From contig CAJUQQ010000017.1 of NCBI GenBank assembly GCA_910588175.1, forward strand, positions 1 to 40,011: a stretch of DNA of 40,011 nt, read 5' to 3'. A program made the position numbers and the translations under genes. This stretch comes from an uncultured Oscillibacter sp. (GTDB lineage: Bacteria; Bacillota; Clostridia; Oscillospirales; Oscillospiraceae). This document shows positions 1 to 5,915 of the stretch, one piece after another. The notes below the pieces were generated by a model. That model saw only the letters and a program-made list of their open reading frames with translations. It had not been told where the DNA came from and made no database searches. Within the stretch, counting starts at the first letter, position 1. Each line of letters opens with the position of its first letter.

Positions 1-53
1 TCGTAACTCTCTTCCTTCCCGTTGATGGAGTTTTTACCGTTTTTCGACACTCT
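1..53. repeat. left arm of 53-bp inverted repeat
   Basis: This segment recurs as its reverse complement at 667-719 with one mismatch. The two arms enclose the membrane-protein gene at 108-608. The left arm touches the window edge, so the repeat may continue outside. Confidence 0.85.
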
Positions 54-83
54 GAAGCGGACCGCCCAAGGGCGGTCCGCTTC
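54..83 (-). terminator. hairpin downstream of the small membrane-protein gene
   Basis: Perfect stem GAAGCGGACCGCCC (54-67), loop AA, then its complement (70-83). It lies 24 bases beyond the stop of the 108-608 gene. On the minus strand no T-run follows, so its terminator role is inferred from position and stem strength. Confidence 0.55.
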
Positions 84-107
84 TTATTGGGCTTGGAACC
101 CGCCGGC

Positions 108-608
108 TTAGCCGGAGGCTTTGACTCCAAACACGAGATAGAGATACGGCGCGAAGATGCCGGGAATCACCCACAGGAGGGACGTGCTCCCCAACGCTTG
201 GAACAGCCGCAGGAACAGCTGGTTCACCCAGCCGCTTCCCTCCTCCAGAACCCAGAGATGGTACACCCACAGGGGATAGCTTCCGGTGACGGCCTGCCCG
301 ATCTGCTCCGCCGCCAGCAGGGCGGCGTTTACCAGGACCATGACGGTCGCGGACCGGAAGATTTCCCGCCGGGTCAGCCCCCGGAGAAACCTCCACCCCG
401 CCCACCAGAACAGCAGACAGCCCAGGACGGCCACGATCTCCGACAGGTAACCGGTGGTTAAAACGGTAGTTCCGTCTGGCCCGGGCCCCCGGGCCCGCTG
501 AATCGAGCCCCAGATCACGCCCCCGGCCAAGCTGAGCAGGCGGTTTAGGACGCCCAGCGCGGCCAGCACCAGGGGCACCCGCCAGATGGGCCTCTTCCAC
601 AGTTCCAT
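108..608 (-). CDS. small integral membrane protein, unknown function
   Basis: A protein of about 166 residues with four hydrophobic stretches: near residues 8-28 (IWRVPLVLAALGVLNRLLSL), about 50-75 (EIVAVLGCLLFWWAGWRFL), about 85-105, and the C-terminal part (LLWVIPGIFAPYLYLVFG). It is therefore probably a four-helix inner-membrane protein. I chose ATG 608 because AAAGGAG lies just upstream; the frame is open further but has no better ribosome site. I recognise no family or catalytic motif. It follows pckA on the same strand, but several hairpins lie between them, so it is probably transcribed separately. The inverted repeats around it are the most notable feature. Confidence 0.7.
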   Translation of the reverse strand: MELWKRPIWRVPLVLAALGVLNRLLSLAGGVIWGSIQRARGPGPDGTTVLTTGYLSEIVAVLGCLLFWWAGWRFLRGLTRREIFRSATVMVLVNAALLAAEQIGQAVTGSYPLWVYHLWVLEEGSGWVNQLFLRLFQALGSTSLLWVIPGIFAPYLYLVFGVKASG

Positions 609-639
609 AAAGCGCTCCTTTCTGTCCTCGTTTGGAAAA

Positions 640-664
640 GAGGGCGGACCGATGGTCCGCCCTC
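640..664 (-). terminator. leader hairpin ahead of the membrane-protein gene
   Basis: Perfect 11-bp stem GAGGGCGGACC, loop GAT, and its complement. On the minus strand it is followed by TTTT and then the ribosome site of the 108-608 gene. It is either a terminator for read-through from the right or a leader attenuator. Confidence 0.5.
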
Positions 665-666
665 CC

Positions 667-719
667 AGAGTGTCAAAAAACGGTAAAAACTCCATCAACG
701 GGAAGGAAGAGAGTTACGA
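667..719. repeat. right arm of 53-bp inverted repeat
   Basis: Reverse complement of bases 1-53 with a single mismatch. It lies upstream of the membrane-protein gene, before the leader hairpin at 640-664. Confidence 0.85.
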
Positions 720-757
720 GAGGAACCCAGGAAGGGTTCCTTTCGTTTTCAATCAGA

Positions 758-850
758 AGTTTTCAGAACTTTTTAAAAGTTCTGAAAACTTGCTCAGGCT
801 GGCGAAAATACTTTTTCGCCAGCCTGAGAGGACGGACCGATGGTCCGCCC
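758..850. repeat. cluster of three hairpins after pckA
   Basis: Three hairpins follow one another: a 16-bp perfect stem starting AGTTTTCAGAACTTTT (758-790), a 16-bp stem starting CTCAGGCTGGCGAAAA (793-828), and GGACGGACC/GGTCCGCCC (830-850). The last nearly repeats the hairpin at 640-664. They lie directly downstream of the pckA stop at 868, so one probably ends the pckA transcript. Confidence 0.7.
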
Positions 851-867
851 TCCGAATCGCCGGATGC

Positions 868-2556
868 TTACAGGGTGTTCGCCTCGTCCACAACCTTCTT
901 GATGGCCGCGGCGGCGTCCTCCGGCAGCTTATTGAAGCCGCCCTCTTCGGTATCCAGGTTGGTGACGTAGTTCAGCCGGTCCTGCATGCGGGCCTTGAGC
1001 TGCTCGACATACGCCTTGTCGCTCAGGTCGGGCACAAAGCCCTCCCACTTGAAGATCTCGATGTCCTCGAAGGGGCCCCAGGTCTCAAACTTGGCCTTGC
1101 CCTCGACCACGGCCTCGAGAATGCCCAGGGTGTCTTCCTTCTGGACCTTTTTGCCCATGAAGTCGCCGGTGTTGATGATATAGCAGGCCACATTCTTTTC
1201 CGCCACCAGCTTCTTGAACTTCTCATAGTCGTTCACCAGCGGATAGGTGCGGAAGGGGTTGGCGTAGGGCTCCACAACCAGGGCGTTGGGGTCCACGCCC
1301 TCCTTCAGCCGCTCGGCGCTGGAGCGCTTGGTGGCCAGGGTGGCGCCCATGACGGAGGCCAGGGACGCGCCGCTGAGCTTCACGATGGGGGGAATGGTGG
1401 GGTCCTTCATGATCCAGAAGATGGCGTTGACGGGGGAGTCGATCTTATCCACCCGGTTGGGGGACCACAGCTTGCTCTTGATGGCCCGGCCGTTGCCGTT
1501 CCGCACATCCTCGGTGACCAGGACGATCTTGCCCTCGTCGTCCAGGGTGGCGGAGCAGTTCTGGGCGGTCAGCAGATACTTGTTGTCCTCAGAGGGGACG
1601 GGATAGTCGGCGGTCTTGTCGAAATAGGTAGGCTCCAGGGCGATGGAGGCGCAGGTGTCGGAGTTGATGATGAACGCATCATCATGCAGCACCTTGATGG
1701 AGGGATATTTTCCGCTGTGCTTGGCGTGGGTCAGGGTGGACTTGCCGGAGCCGGACAGGCCGAAGACCGCCGCCACGTACTTGCTGCCGTCGTCCAGGGT
1801 GTACTCCTTCTGTCCGCCGTGGCAGGAGGCGTAGCCGTTGCGGTTGGCGATGGCCCAGGCCAGGGTCAGCGTGCCCTTCTTATGCTCGCCGAAGTAGCGC
1901 ATGCCCAGGATGGCGGCGCAGTTGGTGTCGGTGTTGAAGTAGCACAGGCACTTGGGATCGCAGATGTCCTCCCGGCCCGGCGCGCCGGTCCACTGGGGAT
2001 CGGAGAAGATATAGATGTCGGACTCCTTGCCGCCGCCCACGGGCTTGGATTTCTTGTACATCTTGACGTACTCGTCGGACTGGTACTGGAAGTTCAGCAT
2101 CCAGTTGTAGAGGAGGTTTTCCTCCCCCTCGGGGATCAGCAGATGGGCCTTCACCATGAACTCGGGGTCCAGGCCGATGAAGACCTCGGCGTGGTACATG
2201 GTCTTCCAGCGGGTGTCATAGACGGCGTCCATGACGATCTTGTCCAGGGCGGTGGTGTCCACGCCGGGCTTTCCGGTGATCCGGCGGGCGGCGGCGTAAC
2301 GGCCGGTGATGGAGCCGTCATTGAACAGCAGGACCTTGGCGTCGGGCTCCAGGCCGAATTCCTCGCCCCGGTAGACGGGCATGTCGGTGACCACGGTGCC
2401 GGGAGAATTTTTGGCCATGTCATAGGCCTCGCGGAGGGAGTTGATCTTCACGACATTGTTGCCGTAGAAGGGGGCCTCGATGATGGAGCGGGTCTTGGAG
2501 AACCCGACCTTGCCGGGCCCGATCTCGGTTCTGGGGTAATAGGCTTTCGTAGACAT
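868..2556 (-). CDS. pckA: phosphoenolpyruvate carboxykinase (ATP)
   Basis: Converts oxaloacetate and ATP to PEP, CO2 and ADP; in anaerobic gut bacteria it often runs in the carboxylating direction toward oxaloacetate. The 562-residue protein fits the ATP-dependent family, though slightly longer than the roughly 530-540 usual. Visible motifs are the P-loop GLSGSGKST (266-274), the metal-binding HDDAF (291-295), the YFGEHKKG segment (221-228) and the RNGNGRAIKS region. ATG 2556 has AGGAGG upstream. It is a single-gene unit: its own promoter lies at 2626-2654 and a hairpin cluster follows the stop. No damage is visible. Confidence 0.96.
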   Translation of the reverse strand: MSTKAYYPRTEIGPGKVGFSKTRSIIEAPFYGNNVVKINSLREAYDMAKNSPGTVVTDMPVYRGEEFGLEPDAKVLLFNDGSITGRYAAARRITGKPGVDTTALDKIVMDAVYDTRWKTMYHAEVFIGLDPEFMVKAHLLIPEGEENLLYNWMLNFQYQSDEYVKMYKKSKPVGGGKESDIYIFSDPQWTGAPGREDICDPKCLCYFNTDTNCAAILGMRYFGEHKKGTLTLAWAIANRNGYASCHGGQKEYTLDDGSKYVAAVFGLSGSGKSTLTHAKHSGKYPSIKVLHDDAFIINSDTCASIALEPTYFDKTADYPVPSEDNKYLLTAQNCSATLDDEGKIVLVTEDVRNGNGRAIKSKLWSPNRVDKIDSPVNAIFWIMKDPTIPPIVKLSGASLASVMGATLATKRSSAERLKEGVDPNALVVEPYANPFRTYPLVNDYEKFKKLVAEKNVACYIINTGDFMGKKVQKEDTLGILEAVVEGKAKFETWGPFEDIEIFKWEGFVPDLSDKAYVEQLKARMQDRLNYVTNLDTEEGGFNKLPEDAAAAIKKVVDEANTL

Positions 2557-2625
2557 ATCTGTTCCTCCTTCATAGTTGCCAAGCGCCTGCGCGGACGGCC
2601 GCCTGGGCGCTGCGTGTACCCTGTT

Positions 2626-2654
2626 AATATACCCCGTTTTCCTCCAAAAAGCAA
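2626..2654 (-). promoter_or_regulatory. pckA promoter
   Basis: On the minus strand, TTGCTT (2649-2654) and TATATT (2626-2631) are separated by 17 bases, about 70 bases upstream of the pckA start. The -35 overlaps the T-run of the preceding gene's terminator. Confidence 0.55.
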
Positions 2655-2673
2655 GAGCGAAAAGCGGCTCTTG
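2646..2673 (-). terminator. terminator of the 65-residue gene
   Basis: On the minus strand, stem CAAGAGC (2667-2673) pairs with GCTCTTG (2652-2658) and is followed by CTTTTT. It lies 36 bases beyond the stop at 2709. Confidence 0.6.
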
Positions 2674-2708
2674 TGAAAAAAATAGCAGGCCCTAAAAACC
2701 AGAGCCTA

Positions 2709-2906
2709 TCAGCGCTTCCGGAGTTTCGCCAGATCGTCCGCAGCCTGGTCTCCGGCAATGTAAAGTTCTTCGGCGATTTCCAGTCCCCGCTGAAGATTTT
2801 TTTTCGCGTCCCAGACGTTGCCCCACTCCAAAAGCGTCAGCGCGTCGTCTATGCTCCCGCAGAGCGTGGCGTACATCTGACGCAGAACATCAATATCATT
2901 CAGCAT
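2709..2906 (-). CDS. small hypothetical helical protein
   Basis: A 65-residue, mostly helical, acidic/leucine-rich protein beginning MLNDIDVLRQMYATL with a charged C-terminus (DDLAKLRKR). I chose ATG 2906 because GGGAGAAAG lies directly ahead of it; an in-frame ATG at 2924 has no ribosome site. It is divergent from the small ribbon-helix-helix gene at 3012 and shares its AT-rich intergenic region, so the DNA-binding protein may control both. I do not recognise the family. Confidence 0.6.
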   Translation of the reverse strand: MLNDIDVLRQMYATLCGSIDDALTLLEWGNVWDAKKNLQRGLEIAEELYIAGDQAADDLAKLRKR

Positions 2907-3011
2907 AAGTCTTTCTCCCAACATTATTACTTTGTGATATTCTATAATAACTTATATGATTTGTCAATATTTTCCCTTAAGAAGTAGTATCTTGTGGGAG
3001 AGGTGATATTT

Positions 3012-3179
3012 GTGGAGCACTCTACGCGGCCATTAAAAGTCAGAGTCAGTCTTTCCCTAGACGAAGAAGTTGTCAAAAAACTTCGCATATTAGCGGAAGA
3101 GGATGACCGCCAGCTTTCGTCTTACATCAATTTAGTTCTACGAAACCACCTGCGGAGCCTGGAGCAGACGCAGAAATAG
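3012..3179 (+). CDS. ribbon-helix-helix (CopG/Arc-like) protein
   Basis: A 55-residue protein with the pattern of a ribbon-helix-helix DNA-binding fold: a short beta strand (PLKVRVSLSLDEE), then two helices (EEVVKKLRILAEEDDRQ and SSYINLVLRNHLRSL). Such proteins bind DNA as dimers and often serve as antitoxins or autorepressors. The GTG at 3012 is preceded by GGGAGAGGTG; another in-frame GTG at 2994 has no upstream ribosome site. No toxin-like gene follows in the same direction, so a toxin-antitoxin role is not supported. Confidence 0.65.
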   Translation: MEHSTRPLKVRVSLSLDEEVVKKLRILAEEDDRQLSSYINLVLRNHLRSLEQTQK

Positions 3180-3239
3180 CCGGACGGGAACGGTTCCCTT
3201 CGAACCGCTCCGAACCCGGGCCTTTCCCTCCGCTTTCTC

Positions 3240-3291
3240 TTGACAGCAGGGCGGCAGGGTGCTATACTCCAAACAGACCGTTGGTTTGTTT
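3240..3291 (+). promoter_or_regulatory. tetR promoter and operator
   Basis: TTGACA (3240-3245), a 17-base spacer and TATACT (3263-3268) form a near-consensus promoter. Directly downstream, an imperfect 21-bp palindrome (3271-3291, half-site AAACAGACC paired with GGTTTGTTT) overlaps the transcription start. It shares the AGACCG core and GGT arm with the perfect palindrome at 4020-4040, so both are probably bound by the TetR protein. Confidence 0.8.
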
Positions 3292-3304
3292 GGAGGGATG
3301 CCCT

Positions 3305-3979
3305 ATCGCCCGGAATAAATTCCCGGAGGAAACGGTGCGGAAAATCCTGGACACGGCGGAGCGGCTGTTCATTGAAAAGGGCTATGACCGGGCCTCTCTC
3401 CAGGAGATCATCCAGGAGACGGGCCTGTCCAAGGGGGCCATCTACCACCACTTCGCCTCTAAGGAGGAGATTCTTTACGCCGTCTGCGACCGCATCGGCC
3501 GGCGGAACGGCGAGGTGCTGGCCCAAGTCCGGGACAACCCCGCGCTGAACGGCCTGGAGAAAATCCGGGCCATGTTCAAGGCCTCCCTCCAGCCGGAGCG
3601 GCAGGCCAAGATGTTCTGCATGATGCCCTATCTCATGGACAACGCCAAGTTTCTGGCGACGGAGCTGCGCAGCATCTTCACGGAAGTCGTGCCCGGCTTT
3701 GTGGAGCCCGTTATCCGCCAGGGGATCGCCGACGGCTCCATCCGCACGGAGCACCCCAAGGAGCTGGCGGAGGCCATGATGATGCTGTCGGACGTGTGGA
3801 TCAACCCCATCACCCAGCCCACCACGCCGGAAGAGATCCGGTCCCGATGCGCCGTGTATAATCAGTTGTTTCTCAGCTTCGGCATTGACGGGCTCATTGA
3901 CCAGGAGATCGTCGACGCCCTGCTGAGCTATGCGGAAATGGCCCATCCTCCGTCTTGGAACGGGGAAACCCACGGCTGA
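3305..3979 (+). CDS. TetR/AcrR-family transcriptional regulator
   Basis: One-component repressor with an N-terminal helix-turn-helix (RKILDTAERLF, then LQEIIQETGLSKGAIYHHFASKEEIL) and a helical ligand-binding C-terminal domain. About 225 residues, normal for the family. The start is odd. Relatives I recall begin M-ARNKxPEETV, and here ARNKFPEETV is preceded by ATC at 3305, seven bases after GGAGGG. In-frame alternatives are TTG 3281 (no ribosome site) and GTG 3335 (GGAGG five bases upstream, but it loses the conserved tail). ATG 3298 is in another frame and stops after six codons. It probably represses itself and the MFS gene at 4068 through the paired operators. Confidence 0.85.
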   Translation: MARNKFPEETVRKILDTAERLFIEKGYDRASLQEIIQETGLSKGAIYHHFASKEEILYAVCDRIGRRNGEVLAQVRDNPALNGLEKIRAMFKASLQPERQAKMFCMMPYLMDNAKFLATELRSIFTEVVPGFVEPVIRQGIADGSIRTEHPKELAEAMMMLSDVWINPITQPTTPEEIRSRCAVYNQLFLSFGIDGLIDQEIVDALLSYAEMAHPPSWNGETHG

Positions 3980-3984
3980 AAAGA

Positions 3985-4010
3985 GCTGCCGCGCGCGGGC
4001 AGTTTCTTTT
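3985..4010 (+). terminator. terminator after tetR
   Basis: Stem CTGCC (3986-3990) and GGCAG (3998-4002), with a GC-only loop that can extend the pairing, followed by TTTCTTTTT. It lies six bases after the tetR stop and separates tetR from the MFS promoter region. Confidence 0.65.
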
Positions 4011-4019
4011 TGGATATAT

Positions 4020-4040
4020 AAAGACCGACGGTCGGTCTTT
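4020..4040 (+). promoter_or_regulatory. TetR operator ahead of the MFS gene
   Basis: A perfect 21-bp palindrome with half-site AAAGACCGAC around a central G. It follows a TATATA stretch (4015-4020) that may be the -10 element, so bound repressor would cover the transcription start of the MFS gene. It matches the AGACCG...GGT core of the site at 3271-3291. Confidence 0.8.
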
Positions 4041-4067
4041 AAAATTTGAGAAAGAAGGAGCATTCTT

Positions 4068-5309
4068 ATGCACACAAGCCAAGCGCCCCTGTTCCGCCGG
4101 GACTTCTCCCTGGTGGTCGCCGGGCAGATCATCTCCCTTTTCGGCAACGCCATCCTGCGCTTTGCCCTGCCGCTGTACCTGCTGCGGCAGACCGGGTCTC
4201 CCGCCCTGTTCGGCGCGGTGGGAGCGGCGGCCTTCGTGCCCGCCGTGCTGTGCGCGCCCATCGGCGGCGTGGTGGCGGACCGGGTGAACAAACGGAACAT
4301 TATGGTCGTCCTGGACTTCTCCACAGCGGGCCTGATTCTGGCCTTCACCCTCCTTTTGGGCCGGGCCCCCCTTGTGCCGCTGATGGCGGCCTGTCTCATG
4401 CTGCTGTATGGCATCGCCGGGGCCTATCAGCCGGCGGTGCAGGCCAGCATTCCCCTCCTGGCGGGGCCGGAGCAGCTCACCAGCGCCAACGCGGTCATCA
4501 ACATGGTGCAGACCTTGTCCGCCCTGCTGGGGCCGGTGATTGGCGGCGTGCTGTTCGGGGCCTTCGGGCTCCGGCCCATTCTGTGGGTCGGCATGGCGTG
4601 CTTTTTCCTCTCCGCCGTCATGGAATTATTCATCCGCATTCCCCACCGGCCCCGGGCGGCGGCGGGAGGCGTGCTCTCCACGGTCCGGCAGGATTTGGGG
4701 GAGAGCTGGCGCTTCGTCCGCCGGGAAAAGCCGGTGTTTTTGTCCGTCATGCTGGTGCTGGCCCTCTTTAACCTGGTGCTGTCCGCCGCCCTGGTGGTGG
4801 GCATCCCCGTGGCGGTGGTCCAGGTGTTGGGCATGAGCGACAGCCGCCTGGGGCTCACCCAGGGGGCCATGGGCCTGGGCGGGCTTTTCGGCGGCCTGCT
4901 GACGGCCTGCCTGGGTCCCCGGCTGCGGCTCCGCCGGGGGAGCGCCGTGCTGCTGGCCGCCAGCCTGACGGCGGCGGGCATGGGGGCGGTTCTGCTGCCG
5001 GGGGTTCCGCCCGCCCTGGGCTGGTGGGGCGTGACAGCCATGAGCTTCGCCGTCATGGTGCTGTCCACCCTGCTGGTGGTGGTGCTCAGCGCCGCCGTCC
5101 AGGGGCAGACCCCGCCGGACCTGCTGGGGAAGGTGATGGCCTTCATCATGGCGGTGTCCAACTGCGCGGCCCCTGTGGGCCAGGCGGTTTACGGAGCCCT
5201 GTTCGAGCGCTGTCCGGCCTGGGCCGTGCTGCTGGGGGCCGCTGGGGCGGCGGCGCTGGCGGCGGTCTATTCCCGCCGGGTGTTCCAGGAGTTGGACGGG
5301 GGCCGGTGA
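4068..5309 (+). CDS. major facilitator superfamily transporter (drug-efflux type)
   Basis: A 413-residue membrane protein with about 12 hydrophobic segments, the usual MFS length. The N-terminus (FSLVVAGQIISLFGNAILRF) and the loop after helix 2 (PIGGVVADRVNKRNIM) fit the MFS motif-A region of drug/macrolide exporters. ATG 4068 is preceded by AAGGAG. It lies behind a TetR operator and next to that regulator, the usual arrangement of a ligand-induced efflux pump; the substrate cannot be read from the sequence. It converges with a merR gene. Confidence 0.88.
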   Translation: MHTSQAPLFRRDFSLVVAGQIISLFGNAILRFALPLYLLRQTGSPALFGAVGAAAFVPAVLCAPIGGVVADRVNKRNIMVVLDFSTAGLILAFTLLLGRAPLVPLMAACLMLLYGIAGAYQPAVQASIPLLAGPEQLTSANAVINMVQTLSALLGPVIGGVLFGAFGLRPILWVGMACFFLSAVMELFIRIPHRPRAAAGGVLSTVRQDLGESWRFVRREKPVFLSVMLVLALFNLVLSAALVVGIPVAVVQVLGMSDSRLGLTQGAMGLGGLFGGLLTACLGPRLRLRRGSAVLLAASLTAAGMGAVLLPGVPPALGWWGVTAMSFAVMVLSTLLVVVLSAAVQGQTPPDLLGKVMAFIMAVSNCAAPVGQAVYGALFERCPAWAVLLGAAGAAALAAVYSRRVFQELDGGR

Positions 5310-5324
5310 CGGACGGGGGCGTCC

Positions 5325-5341
5325 GGCTTCCGGCGGAAGCC
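5325..5341. terminator. hairpin between convergent MFS and merR genes
   Basis: Perfect stem GGCTTCC, loop GGC, GGAAGCC in the 49-bp gap between two convergent genes. A C/T-rich tract follows on the plus strand, so termination is plausible but not typical. Confidence 0.4.
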
Positions 5342-5358
5342 TCCCCTCGCTTTCCCCC

Positions 5359-5739
5359 TCAGCCGCCCCGGAGCGCCCGCTCCTTCAGGGCCAAGTCCTG
5401 TTCGTAATGTTCAATCTTCTCATCCAGCCGCTCCAGAGACCTTCTCATGTCCCCCATCCGCTCCAAGAGCTGCCGCCGCTGTTCCACCAGAAGCGCCTTC
5501 CGGGCCTCCAGCGTCTCCTCCCCCTGCTGGAACAGGCGGCAATACTCCGACAGCGCCTCAATGCCCACCCCGGCGGAGCGCATACATTTAATCAGCTCCA
5601 CCCAAGCCAGGGACGCCGGGTCGTAATCCCGCGCGCCGCCTCCGGACCGGGGCACCGGCGGAATCAGACCCACCCGTTCATAATAACGGAGGGTATCGGT
5701 GGAAAGACCGTACCGCTCACTCACTTCCCGAATCGTCAT
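5359..5739 (-). CDS. MerR-family transcriptional regulator
   Basis: A 126-residue regulator with the N-terminal MerR winged helix (MTIREVSERYGLSTDTLRYYERVGLIPP), then a long dimerisation coiled coil (about 75-120: EQRRQLLERMGDMRRSLERLDEKI). No cysteine pattern for metal sensing is visible; this is the YyaN/AdhR-like organic-effector class. I chose ATG 5739, preceded by GGGAGG; the frame is open upstream but that part overlaps the promoter. Its promoter has the 19-bp spacer typical of MerR-controlled genes, so it probably activates its own transcription. No co-transcribed target is adjacent. Confidence 0.88.
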   Translation of the reverse strand: MTIREVSERYGLSTDTLRYYERVGLIPPVPRSGGGARDYDPASLAWVELIKCMRSAGVGIEALSEYCRLFQQGEETLEARKALLVEQRRQLLERMGDMRRSLERLDEKIEHYEQDLALKERALRGG

Positions 5740-5771
5740 AGCTCTGCCTCCCTGCCGTCTTTTTCCTTCCC

Positions 5772-5802
5772 AGCATAGCACCTGGAGTGGACTCCAAGTC
5801 AA
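5772..5802 (-). promoter_or_regulatory. MerR-type promoter with 19-bp spacer and dyad operator
   Basis: On the minus strand, TTGACT (5797-5802) and TATGCT (5772-5777) are exactly 19 bases apart. The spacer contains the dyad TGGAGT CC ACTCCA. This spacing and dyad are the hallmark of promoters distorted by MerR activators. Confidence 0.85.
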
Positions 5803-5915
5803 GGCCTTTTTCCCAAAAAGTTTTCCCGGCGCCGGTCCTCGACAGCTTGCGTTTGACGAACGGGGAAAAATCTGTTAGACTAGGGACCATGTCAACGATG
5901 AAGGAGCTGAAATAT

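Noticed and set aside
586..2676. 696-codon open frame on the plus strand across pckA
   Set aside because: It is the complement of pckA. Its composition (Gly, Val, His, Leu runs) is typical of an antisense frame in GC-rich DNA, and pckA itself is unambiguous.
5787..5915. Extended N-terminus of the SLH protein
   Set aside because: The upstream part would overlap the MerR promoter; ATG 5916 has AAGGAG and a proper signal peptide follows it.
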